Source of the DNA: Variovorax boronicumulans
Lineage (GTDB): Bacteria; Pseudomonadota; Gammaproteobacteria; Burkholderiales; Burkholderiaceae_C
Direction of reading: 5' to 3'
DNA length: 64,000 nucleotides
Assembly (NCBI RefSeq): GCF_030812215.1
Contig: NZ_JAUSSG010000002.1
Location: forward strand, 496,001 to 560,000
Shown piece by piece: positions 10,261-19,307 of the stretch (its first letter is position 1; every line of letters starts with the position of its first letter). The notes under the pieces were generated by a model, which ran no database searches, was not told the origin of the DNA, and saw nothing but the letters and a program-made list of their open reading frames with translations. The position numbers were made by a program, and so were the translations under genes.

Positions 10261-10266
10261 ATTATA
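10261..10266 (-). promoter_or_regulatory. -10 element of the rpsO promoter
   Basis: The minus strand reads TATAAT 89 bases before the rpsO start and overlaps the TAA stop of the EamA-type gene. No good -35 hexamer is visible at 16-18 bases, so assignment rests on the perfect -10 match and position. Confidence 0.5.
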
Positions 10267-11191
10267 GCTCGGCGGGCTCAAGGGGGCTTTCGGGCCGCTT
10301 TCCGCCTCTTCCATCGAGCGACGCCAACCCCACGGCGCCCAGGACACAGGCCGCTCCGCCGACTTGTGCAAGGCTGATACTTTCACCCAGCCAAACGGCC
10401 GCCAGTATCAGTGCCGAGACCGGCAAAAGCGCCGTGAACAGCGCGGCTTCCGCCCCCTTCAGCCGCGCCGATCCGGCAAACCAGAGGACGAAACCCAGCA
10501 CCGTCGGCACCAGCGCGTAGTAGGCAACGCCGGCCAGGGCCGCGGTCGGCAACGGGCGTTCCCAGGCTTTTTCGAGCAGCGCAGGCACCAGCGACAACAG
10601 AAGCCCGAAGACCGTCATCAGCGTAGACAGCGCCAGCGGCCGAACCGGCACCCGCAGGCGCTTGTTGAGCAGGATGAACATCGCTTCGCAGACGACCGCC
10701 CCCAGCACCAGCAGGTTGCCGACCATCGCCGCCGCGGATCTGGCATCCCCCACAGCGCCCTCCCCCGGCCAGCTGATCGCCAGCACCCCCGCCGTCGCCA
10801 GCGCGATGCTGCCGATGAGATAGCGCCCCGGCCGCTCGCGCAGCGCCAGCACCGCCACCAGCGCCGCGACGGCCGGCAGTGTTCCAGCCACCACGCCCGC
10901 GCTGGCCGCCGGCGCCCACCGCACGCCCAGGATCAACAGCACCGTGTAGCCGACGCTGCCCAGCCCGGCCTGCAACAAGAGCAGCGCCAGATCGCGCCGG
11001 TCGGGACGAGGCCAGGGCGTCCGCGTCACCCGCAGCAGCAGGAGAAACACCGGCGGAGCCATCGCAAACCGCAGCGCCGTCGCGGTGAACGGCGGCAACC
11101 CGCCCGCGATCACCTTGCTGGCGACCACCGTGCTGCCCACCGTGACCATCGCCAGTGCACACAGCACCATTCCCTTGATTCGTTCCGACAT
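10262..11191 (-). CDS. EamA/DMT-family transporter
   Basis: This 309-residue inner-membrane protein has ten predicted hydrophobic segments arranged as two EamA repeats of about 140 residues each, as in the drug/metabolite exporters RhaT, RarD and YdcZ. The opening ALAMVTVGSTVVASKVIAGGL matches the first helix of the family. The substrate cannot be told. Its stop codon overlaps the -10 element of the rpsO promoter. The aminotransferase gene upstream on the same strand is 81 bases away and may be cotranscribed, which would fit export of an amino-acid-derived compound, but this is a guess. Confidence 0.85.
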   Translation of the reverse strand: MSERIKGMVLCALAMVTVGSTVVASKVIAGGLPPFTATALRFAMAPPVFLLLLRVTRTPWPRPDRRDLALLLLQAGLGSVGYTVLLILGVRWAPAASAGVVAGTLPAVAALVAVLALRERPGRYLIGSIALATAGVLAISWPGEGAVGDARSAAAMVGNLLVLGAVVCEAMFILLNKRLRVPVRPLALSTLMTVFGLLLSLVPALLEKAWERPLPTAALAGVAYYALVPTVLGFVLWFAGSARLKGAEAALFTALLPVSALILAAVWLGESISLAQVGGAACVLGAVGLASLDGRGGKRPESPLEPAEL

Positions 11192-11272
11192 GCATGACCT
11201 TTCGCTTTCGAAGAAAGGCCGAGCTTCGCGGGCCGCACGCGCCGCGTATTGAACGAAATTGCAGGCGGCGGC

Positions 11273-12445
11273 TCAGCCCTTGCGCTGCGGCTGCTTCGCC
11301 AGCCAGTGGCGCAGGCGCTCCACGCCCTGCACCAGCCGCTGCGGGTCTTTCGAAGCAAAGCACCAGCGCAGCCAGCCCTGCGCCTCGGGCGCGAAGGCGT
11401 TGCCCGGCGCGAGCCCCAGGCCCGCCTCGACCACCAGCCGCTTGGCCACGTCGAGCGAATCGCCGAAACCCGCGAGCCGGAAGAAGGCGTACATGCCGCC
11501 CTTGGCCGGCGCCACCTGCACGCCGGGCACCCCGGCCAAGAGCGGCACCAGCGTGTCGCGACACAGCTTCAGGTGCGCCACCACGCGCGGCGTGATCTGT
11601 GCCGTGTGCTCGATCGCGGCGATGGCCGCGCGCTGTGTGAACACGCTCGCGCAGGAGGTGTTGAACTCGATCAGCTTGCCGATGCCCTCGACCATCGCGG
11701 GCGGCAGCACCAGCCAGCCGAGACGCCATCCGGTCATGAGAAAGCTCTTCGAGAAACTGTGCGTCACGACAAGCCGGTCATCGGGCTTCGAGATGTCGAG
11801 AAAGCTCGGGGCGCAGCCGTTCGGCGTGGGCTCGAAGTAGAGCCGCTCGTACACCTCGTCGGCCAGGATCCAGGTGCCGGTCTGGCGGCAGTGGTCGAGC
11901 ACGGCCTGCTGCTCGTCGCGCGTCATCGTCCATCCGGTGGGATTGTTGGGGGCGTTGACGATCAGCAACTTCGTCTTCGGCGTGACCGCCGCGCGCAGCG
12001 CGGGCAGGTCGAGTGTCCACAGCCCTTCGACCGGCACCAGCGGCACAGAGCGCACATGCGCGCCCATGATCGCCGGCTGCGCCGTGAGGTTCGGCCACAC
12101 CGGCGTCACCGCGACCACGTCGTCGCCCGCCTCGACCAGCGCCTGCACCGCCAGCATCAGTGCGCTGACGCCGCCCGAAGTGACCGCGATGCGCGAGGCG
12201 TCTACCTTGGGATGCAACGCGCTGGTGTAGCGCGCGATCGCCTCGCGCAGCTCGGGCAGGCCGAGGTTGTGGGCATAGAAGGTCTCGCCGCGCTGCAGCG
12301 ACTCGATGGCCGCCTGGCGAATCACCTCGGGCGTGACTTCGTCGCTTTCGCCGAACCAGAAGGCCAGCACGTCGTCGCGGCCGAGGCCTGCATTGGCGAC
12401 TTCGCGGATCTTGGAGGCTTCGAGGTTGTGGATGGCTTCACGCAT
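11273..12445 (-). CDS. pyridoxal-phosphate-dependent class I/II aminotransferase
   Basis: This 390-residue fold-type I aminotransferase carries VNAPNNPTGW, ILADEVYERLYF and the PLP-lysine motif SFSKSFLMTGWRLGW, and ends in a small domain with LRWCFA. These are the hallmarks of the aspartate/aromatic aminotransferase branch. Substrate specificity cannot be settled. The next gene upstream on the same strand encodes an amino-acid-type periplasmic binding protein 21 bases away, so the two are likely coexpressed. Confidence 0.88.
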   Translation of the reverse strand: MREAIHNLEASKIREVANAGLGRDDVLAFWFGESDEVTPEVIRQAAIESLQRGETFYAHNLGLPELREAIARYTSALHPKVDASRIAVTSGGVSALMLAVQALVEAGDDVVAVTPVWPNLTAQPAIMGAHVRSVPLVPVEGLWTLDLPALRAAVTPKTKLLIVNAPNNPTGWTMTRDEQQAVLDHCRQTGTWILADEVYERLYFEPTPNGCAPSFLDISKPDDRLVVTHSFSKSFLMTGWRLGWLVLPPAMVEGIGKLIEFNTSCASVFTQRAAIAAIEHTAQITPRVVAHLKLCRDTLVPLLAGVPGVQVAPAKGGMYAFFRLAGFGDSLDVAKRLVVEAGLGLAPGNAFAPEAQGWLRWCFASKDPQRLVQGVERLRHWLAKQPQRKG

Positions 12446-12466
12446 CGGCTGTCGTCCTGTGGGTCG

Positions 12467-13759
12467 TCATTGGGGGCGCTTCATCTTGCACGAAGTCGGC
12501 AGTTCTGCGCGCTCCGGGGCAATCGTCTTGATCACACGGAAGCCGTAGCCCGAGCCCTCGACATCGAACTGCACGCCGGGCTTGCCCTGCCTGTCCATCA
12601 CGCCGACCACGAGCTGCTGCTGGAACTGATGGTCCGCCGCGCGCATGCGGCCGCGCTGGCCGTACAGACTCACGTCGGCCTGCTCCAGCGCGCGTGCCAA
12701 CGGCACGGCATCGACGCTGCCCGCGCGCTCGACGGCCTGCGCGAGCGACTCGACGAGCAACTGCATCCGCATGTGCACGTAGTCGTCCGCGGGTTTCGGA
12801 AAGCGTGCGCGAAACGCGCGATAGAAGGCCTCCGACTGCACCGTCTGCACGTTGGGCAGCCAGTCGGCCACCGCCACCACGCGGCCGATGCCCGCATCGC
12901 CGATGGCCGCGGGCGCGCCGAGCGCGTTGCCATAGAAGGTATAGAAGCTGCCGTTGAAGCCCGCCTCGCGCGCCGCCTTCACGAGCAGCGTGAGGTCGTT
13001 TCCCCAGTTGCCGGTGAACACCGCCTGCGCGCCGCTCGCGAGGATCTTGGTGGCATAGGGCGCGAAGTCCTTCACCTTGCCCATCGGGTGCAGTTCGTCG
13101 CCGACGATCTCCACGTCGGGCCGCTGCACGCCGAGTTGCCGCCGCACCTCGCGCAGCACCGCCTGGCCGAAGCTGTAGTCCTGCCCGATCAGGTAGGCGC
13201 GCCTGAGCGCGGCGTCGTCCTTCACCACGTCCATCAGTGCGGCCACGCGCATGTCGGCGTGGGCATCGAAGCGGAAGTGCCAGAAGCTGCAGCGCTCGTT
13301 GGTCAGCGCCGGATCGACCGCCGCGTAGTTCAGGAAGATCACGCGCCGCGCGGGATCGCGCTCGTTGTTCTTGTCGATGGCATCGACCAGCGCCGCCGCG
13401 GTGGCCGACGAGTTGCCCTGCAGCACGATGCGCGCGCCGTCGTCCATGGCAGCGCGCAATGCGGAGAGCGCTTCTTCGTTCTGGCCCTTGCTGTCGTAGC
13501 GGTCCAACTGCAGCGGACGCGCACCGCCGGGCAGCTTCACGCCGCCGCGCGCATTGACGCGCTCCACCGCCCACAGCAGGTTGCGGAACACCGCTTCGCC
13601 CGTGTTCGCGAAGGGCCCGCTCATGCTTTCGATCAACGCAAGACGGATGGGCGCGGGCGGCACGGATGCGGTTTGCGCGAGCGCGGCGAAGGGGCTCGCG
13701 CATAGCGCCAGCGCCGCGAATTTCAAGGCCTGGCGGCGCCAAATAAAGGGGGGAGTCAT
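12467..13759 (-). CDS. branched-chain-amino-acid-type ABC substrate-binding protein
   Basis: This 430-residue periplasmic protein belongs to the LivJ-like (type I receptor) family. After an export signal with a twin arginine (residues 8-9, RRQALKFAAL) and an AFAALAQ-type cleavage region, the mature part starts IRLALIESMSGPFANTGEAV, the ligand-fold opening typical of Liv-type proteins. The start at 13759 (MTPPFIWRR) gives a clean signal peptide, whereas a start 16 residues upstream does not. No permease or ATPase genes are nearby, so it must share a transporter encoded elsewhere or have another sensing role. Confidence 0.85.
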   Translation of the reverse strand: MTPPFIWRRQALKFAALALCASPFAALAQTASVPPAPIRLALIESMSGPFANTGEAVFRNLLWAVERVNARGGVKLPGGARPLQLDRYDSKGQNEEALSALRAAMDDGARIVLQGNSSATAAALVDAIDKNNERDPARRVIFLNYAAVDPALTNERCSFWHFRFDAHADMRVAALMDVVKDDAALRRAYLIGQDYSFGQAVLREVRRQLGVQRPDVEIVGDELHPMGKVKDFAPYATKILASGAQAVFTGNWGNDLTLLVKAAREAGFNGSFYTFYGNALGAPAAIGDAGIGRVVAVADWLPNVQTVQSEAFYRAFRARFPKPADDYVHMRMQLLVESLAQAVERAGSVDAVPLARALEQADVSLYGQRGRMRAADHQFQQQLVVGVMDRQGKPGVQFDVEGSGYGFRVIKTIAPERAELPTSCKMKRPQ

Positions 13760-13883
13760 CGTCTTGAAACGCGTGCGGCTGCGCCTAGATGAGGTGTCAA
13801 GCGGCACTCAGGATTGAATGGCCGCGCAGTGTAAGGGACACACATTCCTTGTCCCCATTGTGTTCATTCAGGAGCTTTTCATC

Positions 13884-14255
13884 ATGTTTTTCGCACCCAC
13901 CGTCCGCACCACCCGCTTCGTTCCCCGCTCGTACGACCGCGCCTTCGAGCGCTTCGTGAACGACGCCTTCGCGGCCCCCCGCCGCTCGCCGCTGGTGGAG
14001 CAGGACGACAAGAGCTGGACCCTCTCGCTCGACGTGCCGGGCCTCTCGCGCGAAGACCTCGCGATCAGCCTCGAAGGCGCCGTGGTTCGCATCGACAGCA
14101 AGGCCGAAGCCAAGCGCCAGTTCAAGGCTGCCTACGAGCTGCCGCAGGACATCGACGTGGCAGCGAGCGAAGCCAAGCTGGAGAACGGCGTGCTCACGCT
14201 GAAGCTCGGAAAGCTCACGCCCGTGAGCCAAGCCTCGCAACTGCAGATCAACTAA
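13884..14255 (+). CDS. Hsp20/alpha-crystallin family small heat-shock protein
   Basis: This 123-residue ATP-independent holdase has an alpha-crystallin domain that begins near residue 42 (SWTLSLDVPGLSREDLAISL) and continues to the LENGVLTLKLGKL strand that ends the domain. The N-terminal arm is short and the C-terminal I-x-I-like motif is reduced to LQIN. The ATG at 13884 is preceded by AGGAG (13870-13874); an in-frame start 22 codons upstream lacks such a site. It is transcribed alone, convergent with tsaD. Confidence 0.88.
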   Translation: MFFAPTVRTTRFVPRSYDRAFERFVNDAFAAPRRSPLVEQDDKSWTLSLDVPGLSREDLAISLEGAVVRIDSKAEAKRQFKAAYELPQDIDVAASEAKLENGVLTLKLGKLTPVSQASQLQIN

Positions 14256-14332
14256 GGCGGCCCCGACTGGCCAAGATGGCCAGGCCTTGATGCGACGTGC
14301 TGCCCCGCCTTTGCGGGGCGGCACGCGCCGCT

Positions 14333-15394
14333 TTACATCGCCTCAGGCAGAGGCTGCGCCTCGGCCGCCAGCGAAGCCATGGGCCATCGCGGCCTGACGT
14401 CGAAGGCATAGCGCTCGCTGGCCTGCGACAGGCCCGACTGCAGGCGCATCGCGGCGGCCATGGCGATCATGGCGCCGTTGTCGGTGCACAGATGCAGTTC
14501 GGGGTAATGCACCCGCACCTTGCGCCTGGCGCACGCCGCATTCAACTGCTCACGCAAATTCTTGTTCGCGCCCACCCCGCCAGCCACCACCAGGCGCTTG
14601 AGCCCGGTCTGGTCGAGTGCGCTGAGCGACTTCTTCAGCAGCACTTCGACGATCGCTGCCTGCGTGGATGCCGCCAGATCGGCCTTGTTCGCCTCGAGCT
14701 GGTCGCCAAGCTTCTTGGCCTGCGTGAGCACGGCCGTCTTCAAGCCGGCAAATGAAAAATCGAGATCGCCGCTATGCAAGAGCGGGCGCGGCAGCTTGAA
14801 CGCCGTCGCACTGCCGCCTTCGGCCAGCTTGGCGAGCCACGGGCCGCCGGGATACGGCAGGCCCATGAGCTTGGCGCTCTTGTCGAAGGCTTCGCCGGCT
14901 GCATCGTCGATGGTTTCGCCGAGCAGCTCGTAGCGGCCCACGCCGTCGACCCGCATTAGCTGCGTATGGCCACCCGACACCAGCAGCGCGACGAACGGAA
15001 ATTCCGGCGGATCGGCACTGAGGAACGGCGACAGCAGATGCCCTTCGAGGTGATGCACCCCCAGCACCGGCTTGCCGAGCGCCACGCCCAGTGCGCAAGC
15101 CACACCGGCGCCCACCAGCAGCGCGCCCGCGAGCCCCGGCCCGCGCGTGTAGGCCACCACGTCGATCTCGCCCAGCGAGCGCCCGGCCTCGGCCATCACG
15201 GTTTCGGTGAGCGGCAACACGCGGCGGATGTGGTCGCGGCTGGCCAGTTCGGGCACCACGCCGCCGTAGGCCTGGTGCATGGCGATCTGGCTGTGCAGCG
15301 CGTGCGAAAGCAGCACCGGCAGCGCGTCGCCGTGCGATTCGACCAGCGCCACGCCGGTCTCGTCGCAGGATGATTCGATTCCCAACAAGAGCAT
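14333..15394 (-). CDS. tsaD: tRNA N6-threonylcarbamoyladenosine transferase
   Basis: The enzyme transfers the threonylcarbamoyl group to A37 of tRNAs reading ANN codons, together with TsaB and TsaE. The 353-residue product shows the ASKHA-fold opening [13 protein letters not shown], the metal-binding HHLEGH (His115, His119), VSGGHTQL, and the C-terminal CTDNGAMIA. Length is normal. The MLLLGIESS start at 15394 is the family start; the frame stays open far upstream only because of the high GC content. Confidence 0.97.
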   Translation of the reverse strand: MLLLGIESSCDETGVALVESHGDALPVLLSHALHSQIAMHQAYGGVVPELASRDHIRRVLPLTETVMAEAGRSLGEIDVVAYTRGPGLAGALLVGAGVACALGVALGKPVLGVHHLEGHLLSPFLSADPPEFPFVALLVSGGHTQLMRVDGVGRYELLGETIDDAAGEAFDKSAKLMGLPYPGGPWLAKLAEGGSATAFKLPRPLLHSGDLDFSFAGLKTAVLTQAKKLGDQLEANKADLAASTQAAIVEVLLKKSLSALDQTGLKRLVVAGGVGANKNLREQLNAACARRKVRVHYPELHLCTDNGAMIAMAAAMRLQSGLSQASERYAFDVRPRWPMASLAAEAQPLPEAM

Positions 15395-15452
15395 CCCGCG
15401 AGTGTAGGTGGCGCCTGCGCGGGGTGCCCGCCAAGGGACAAGCCGCGGGGCA

Positions 15453-15468
15453 AGGCACGGATGTTGCA
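15453..15468 (+). promoter_or_regulatory. sigma-54 promoter of the NIT-ANTAR regulator gene
   Basis: AGGCACG-GATG-TTGCA matches the -24/-12 consensus TGGCACG-N4-TTGCW at every position but the first, with correct spacing between the GG and GC pairs. It lies 31 bases ahead of the regulator start codon. Two further close copies stand before the nitrate transporter genes. Confidence 0.8.
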
Positions 15469-15499
15469 GCAACGGTGTGCGTCCCCTTCCCCACCCACC

Positions 15500-16780
15500 A
15501 TGAAATCCGGCCTGCACTTCCTCATCGCCGCCCGCCAGTGCGAAATCGACGAGCTCGACCAGCTCGCGCGCACCAGCGAGCTGGTCGGCCTGATCGGCCG
15601 GCTGGTGCATGCGCTGCAGCGCGAGCGCGGCATGTCGAACGTGTTCCTCGCCTCGCGCGGCCGGCGCTTCGCCGACCAGCGCGATCCGCAGATCGCCGAA
15701 TGCCGGGCGCTGGAGCAGGCGGTGCGCAACGGATTCGACCAGTTGGAAACCGAAGCCCGCCAGCGCGCCAGCGCCGGCAACAGCGCACGCCTGTTCAGCC
15801 GCATCGCCTGGGTGCTGCCGGGGCTGGACGCCCTGCCCGCACTGCGCGGCCGCGTCGGCGCGCTCGAACTTTCCCCGGCGCAATCGACCGCGGCCTTCGC
15901 CAAGCTCGTCGCCGGCCTGCTGGCCGTGGTGTTCGAGGCGGCCGATGGCGCCACCGATCCCGAGATTTCGCGCCTGCTGGTCGCGATGTTCAACTTCATG
16001 CAGGGCAAGGAGTTCGCGGGCCAGGAGCGCGCCTTCGGCGCCGCCACGCTGGCGCTGGGCCGCAGCAACGAAGCGCAGCGGGTTCAATGGCTGCACCTCA
16101 TCGAATCGCAGGAGCGCTGCTTTCACGTCTTCACCGATTTCTCGAGCGACGAGGTGCTGGCGCTCTGGCGCGAGAGCGAGGCCGATGCCACCATGGCCGA
16201 GCTCGAACGCCTGCGCCGCATCGGCACCACGCCGGCCGCGGCGCCGGACGCGCAGTACAGCCAGTTGAGCCAGGACTGGTTCGACTGCTGCACCCGCCGC
16301 ATCGACGCCATGCGCATGGTCGAAGACCGCCTGGCCGCCGACCTGCGCGCTCTCTGCAACCGCAAGACCGCGCAAGCGCGCACCGACCTCGCGGCCTACC
16401 AGCAACTGCTCGGCACGCTGGCGCCGCAACAGTCCGGCGAGGCCCTGTTCTTCGACGATGCCGGCACGCAGGCCGTGGCCCCCGCCTCGTACGGCCGTGT
16501 GCTGGAGCGCTCGGTGCTGGACATGGTGCAGGAGCAGTCGCAGCGCCTGCAGGCCATGAGCGACGAGCTCCAGACCGTGCGCGCGTCGCTCAACGAGCGC
16601 AAGGTGGTCGAGCGTGCCAAGGGGCTCCTCATGGCGCACCGGCGTCTGAGCGAGGACGAGGCCCACAAGATGCTGCGCCAGACCGCCATGAACCAGAAGC
16701 GCCGGCTGGTCGACGTGGCCGAGTCGATGCTCGCCATGGCCGATTACCTGCCGATGCCCGATGCCCGTGGGCCGCGCTGA
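15500..16780 (+). CDS. nasR: nitrate-sensing NIT-domain ANTAR antitermination regulator
   Basis: This 426-residue protein has the architecture of NasR of Klebsiella: an all-helical NIT sensor domain and a C-terminal RNA-binding ANTAR domain. The NIT region opens with [14 protein letters not shown] (about residues 39-52) and runs to about residue 270. The ANTAR helix bundle at about residues 350-418 contains [20 protein letters not shown] and the conserved C-terminal Leu-rich helix. In Klebsiella, nitrate or nitrite binding lets NasR release attenuation in the nasF leader. Here the gene is followed by a leader with exactly such an attenuator in front of nrtA. Start MKSGLHFL at 15500 follows a sigma-54 site. 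Confidence 0.88.
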   Translation: MKSGLHFLIAARQCEIDELDQLARTSELVGLIGRLVHALQRERGMSNVFLASRGRRFADQRDPQIAECRALEQAVRNGFDQLETEARQRASAGNSARLFSRIAWVLPGLDALPALRGRVGALELSPAQSTAAFAKLVAGLLAVVFEAADGATDPEISRLLVAMFNFMQGKEFAGQERAFGAATLALGRSNEAQRVQWLHLIESQERCFHVFTDFSSDEVLALWRESEADATMAELERLRRIGTTPAAAPDAQYSQLSQDWFDCCTRRIDAMRMVEDRLAADLRALCNRKTAQARTDLAAYQQLLGTLAPQQSGEALFFDDAGTQAVAPASYGRVLERSVLDMVQEQSQRLQAMSDELQTVRASLNERKVVERAKGLLMAHRRLSEDEAHKMLRQTAMNQKRRLVDVAESMLAMADYLPMPDARGPR

Positions 16781-16910
16781 AAGCGTTTCAACTTGGTGCA
16801 ACGCACAAAAACGTGCTTTCGATGGGCGGCGAGACCCGGGGGGCACTTCCCCCAGCGCGCGCCCTGCGTTCGAGCTACTTTTTCGATAGCACCGCACACC
16901 CCGAAAGCAC

Positions 16911-16926
16911 TGGCACGCAGTTTGCA
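16911..16926 (+). promoter_or_regulatory. sigma-54 promoter of the nitrate ABC transporter operon
   Basis: TGGCACG-CAGT-TTGCA is a perfect match to the sigma-54 consensus. Transcription would start near 16937, just ahead of the first leader hairpin. No NtrC site was looked for systematically. Confidence 0.9.
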
Positions 16927-16939
16927 TAAGTGAGTACAT

Positions 16940-16984
16940 AAGACCTTCGTGGTCTTCAGGCAGGCGGCACCCAACGGCGGGTGT
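16940..16984 (+). ncRNA. ANTAR-recognition double hairpin in the nrtA leader
   Basis: Two adjacent small hairpins lie at the 5' end of the predicted leader RNA. Hairpin 1 (16940-16956) is AAGACC/GGTCTT with a five-base loop TTCGT. Hairpin 2 (16967-16984) is GCACCC/GGGTGT with the six-base loop AACGGC, which has A at position 1 and G at position 4, the residues conserved in ANTAR-bound hexaloops. Position and order match the NasR-responsive leader of Klebsiella nasF. Hairpin 1 is non-canonical in loop size. Confidence 0.7.
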
Positions 16985-17001
16985 CTCCCACCGAACCGGA
17001 C

Positions 17002-17068
17002 AAAGGCGTCCCCATCCCGCAAGGGCTCGTTCGCGAGCAGCCCTTGCGTGGTCGGGACGCCTTTTTTT
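17002..17068 (+). terminator. leader attenuator (intrinsic terminator) before nrtA
   Basis: A long hairpin pairs AAAGGCGTCCC (from 17002) with GGGACGCC (17054-17061), with an inner perfect repeat CGCAAGGGCT/AGCCCTTGCG, and is followed by seven T. It lies 52 bases before the nrtA start codon and after the sigma-54 promoter, so it must stop transcription unless antiterminated. It is the natural target of the NIT-ANTAR regulator encoded just upstream. Confidence 0.92.
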
Positions 17069-17119
17069 GTTTTCGACTTTGCTTTTTTGTTTGTTCGTTC
17101 TTCAACCGGAGCCCGCCCC

Positions 17120-18364
17120 ATGACCGACCTGCTGAAAACCCGCCTCAGCCGCCGCCGCGTACTGCAAGCCGCCGCCATCGGCGCCGTGGGCATCGACCCC
17201 GCGCTGCGCGCCGCCGTCTGGGCCCAGGGCTCCGACAAGCCCGAAAAAGAAGAAGTCAAGATCGGCTTCATCCCGCTGACCGACTGCGCGAGCGTGGTGA
17301 TGGCCTCGGTGCTGGGCATCGACAAGAAATACGGCGTGAAGATCGTTCCCAGCAAGGAAGCCAGCTGGGCCGGCGTGCGCGACAAGCTCTCCAACGGCGA
17401 CCTGGACATGGCGCACGTGCTCTATGGCCTCGTCTACGGCATGCACCTGGGCCTGAGCGGCCCGAAGAAGGACATGGCCGTGCTCATGACCCTCAACAAC
17501 AACGGCCAGGCGATCACGCTCTCGAAGAAGCTCTCCGACAAGGGCGCGGTCGATGCCGCCTCGCTCGCAAAGCTCATCGCCACCGAGAAGCGCGAATACA
17601 CCTTCGCCCAGACCTTCCCCACCGGCACGCATGCCATGTGGCTCTACTACTGGCTCGCCTCGGCCGGCATCGATCCGTTCAAGGACGTGAAGAACATCAC
17701 CGTGCCGCCCCCGCAGATGGTGGCCAACATGCGCGTGGGCAACATGGACGGCTACTGCGTAGGCGAGCCCTGGGGGCAGCGCGCGATCATGGACGGCATC
17801 GGCATCACCGCCATCACCACGCAGGACATCTGGAAGGACCACCCCGAGAAGGTGCTCGGCTGCACCGCCGAGTTCACCAAGAAGTACCCCAACACGGCAC
17901 GCGCCGTGACCGCCGCGATCCTCGAGGCGAGCAAGTGGATCGACACCGGCCTGCAGAACAAGAACAAGATGGCCGAAACCATTGCCGACAAGAGCTACGT
18001 CAACACCAGCGTGGACGCGATCAACCAGCGCATCCTGGGCCGCTATGTCAACGGCCTGGGCAAGAGCTGGGACGACCCGAACCACATGAAGTTCTACAAC
18101 GGCGGCGCGGTGAACTTCCCGTACCTCTCGGACGGCATGTGGTTCCTTACGCAGCACAAGCGCTGGGGCCTGCTGAAAGAGCATCCGGACTACCTGAAGG
18201 TGGCCACCGAGATCAACCGCATCGACATCTACAAGCAGGCCGCCGCCGCCACGCAGACGCCCGTGCCCAAGGACGTGCTGCGCACCAGCAAGCTCTTCGA
18301 CGGCTCCGTGTGGGACGGCAAGGACCCGAAGAAGTACGCCGAGTCCTTCAAGCTCCATGTCTGA
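17120..18364 (+). CDS. nrtA: nitrate ABC transporter substrate-binding protein, CmpA/NrtA family
   Basis: This 414-residue periplasmic nitrate (or nitrite) receptor opens with a twin-arginine export signal (SRRRVLQAAAIGAVG), after which the mature protein begins with VKIGFIPLTDCASVVMAS, the family's ligand-domain opening. The YCVGEPWGQRA segment is also characteristic. The ATG at 17120 has GGAG at 17107-17110 and lies after the leader terminator, so expression depends on antitermination. It is the first gene of a three-gene importer operon with nrtB 13 bases downstream. Bicarbonate-binding CmpA relatives exist, but the nitrate context favours nitrate. Confidence 0.92.
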   Translation: MTDLLKTRLSRRRVLQAAAIGAVGIDPALRAAVWAQGSDKPEKEEVKIGFIPLTDCASVVMASVLGIDKKYGVKIVPSKEASWAGVRDKLSNGDLDMAHVLYGLVYGMHLGLSGPKKDMAVLMTLNNNGQAITLSKKLSDKGAVDAASLAKLIATEKREYTFAQTFPTGTHAMWLYYWLASAGIDPFKDVKNITVPPPQMVANMRVGNMDGYCVGEPWGQRAIMDGIGITAITTQDIWKDHPEKVLGCTAEFTKKYPNTARAVTAAILEASKWIDTGLQNKNKMAETIADKSYVNTSVDAINQRILGRYVNGLGKSWDDPNHMKFYNGGAVNFPYLSDGMWFLTQHKRWGLLKEHPDYLKVATEINRIDIYKQAAAATQTPVPKDVLRTSKLFDGSVWDGKDPKKYAESFKLHV

Positions 18365-18377
18365 GGAGAAACGCACC

Positions 18378-19307
18378 ATGGTCAGCGCTGTTTTTCACTC
18401 CCCGCTCGAAGCGGTCGCCTCGCAGGCCACCGCGCCTGTTGTGCCCAAGCCCGCAGCCGCTGCGCCTGCCGCCGTGGTGGCTTCCGCGGCCCCGGCGCCC
18501 GAGCCCCGCAGCCGCACGCCCATCGACCTGCGCGCCTTCTGGATGCGCGTGCTGCCGCCGCTCGCGGGCTTCGGCCTGCTGCTGCTGGTCTGGGAGCTGG
18601 TGGCCATGAAGAGCACCACCGGCTTTCCCACGCCGCTCGCCACCTGGCAGCAGGCGGTCACCGTGTTCAGCGATCCGTTCTACAGCAAGGGGCCAAACGA
18701 CCAGGGCGTGGGCTGGAACGTGCTCTCGTCGCTGCAGCGCGTGGCACTGGGCTTCGGCCTCGCGGCGCTGGTGGGCATTCCGGCGGGCTTCGCGATCGGA
18801 CGCTTCGAATTCCTTGCGCGCATGTTCAATCCGCTCATCAGCCTCCTGCGCCCGGTGTCGCCGCTCGCGTGGCTGCCCATCGGCCTGCTGGTGTTCAAGG
18901 GCGCGAACCCGGCGGCCATCTGGACCATCTTCATCTGCTCGATCTGGCCGATGGTCATCAACACCGCCGTGGGCGTGCAGCGCGTGCCGAGCGACTACAT
19001 GAACGTGGCGAAGGTGCTCAATCTTTCCGAATGGAAGATCCTCACCAAGATCCTCTTTCCCGCCGTGCTGCCCTACATGCTCACCGGCGTGCGCCTGGCC
19101 GTGGGCACCGCGTGGCTCGTGATCGTCGCGGCCGAGATGCTGACCGGCGGCGTGGGCATCGGCTTCTGGGTATGGGACGAGTGGAACAACCTCAACGTCG
19201 CCAACATCATCATCGCGATCTTCGTGATCGGCATCGTGGGGCTGGTGCTGGAGTTCGCGCTCATCAAGCTGGCTACTGCATTCACGTTCGAAGAGGTGAA
19301 GTCATGA
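18378..19307 (+). CDS. nrtB: nitrate ABC transporter permease
   Basis: This 309-residue inner-membrane permease of the SsuC/NrtB type starts with a roughly 45-residue Ala/Pro-rich cytoplasmic leader, then about six hydrophobic helices. The EAA-type coupling motif lies around residues 205-225 (VPSDYMNVAKVLNLSEWKIL). The ATG at 18378 is preceded by GAGGAG at a proper distance. An ATG 21 bases earlier overlaps the nrtA stop and is less likely. Its stop overlaps the ATPase start (ATGA). Confidence 0.92.
   Translation: MVSAVFHSPLEAVASQATAPVVPKPAAAAPAAVVASAAPAPEPRSRTPIDLRAFWMRVLPPLAGFGLLLLVWELVAMKSTTGFPTPLATWQQAVTVFSDPFYSKGPNDQGVGWNVLSSLQRVALGFGLAALVGIPAGFAIGRFEFLARMFNPLISLLRPVSPLAWLPIGLLVFKGANPAAIWTIFICSIWPMVINTAVGVQRVPSDYMNVAKVLNLSEWKILTKILFPAVLPYMLTGVRLAVGTAWLVIVAAEMLTGGVGIGFWVWDEWNNLNVANIIIAIFVIGIVGLVLEFALIKLATAFTFEEVKS

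Noticed and set aside
14302-14319. GCCCCGC/GCGGGGC hairpin between the Hsp20 and tsaD genes as a terminator
   Set aside because: Stem is good but no T tract follows on either strand, so it was not listed as a terminator.
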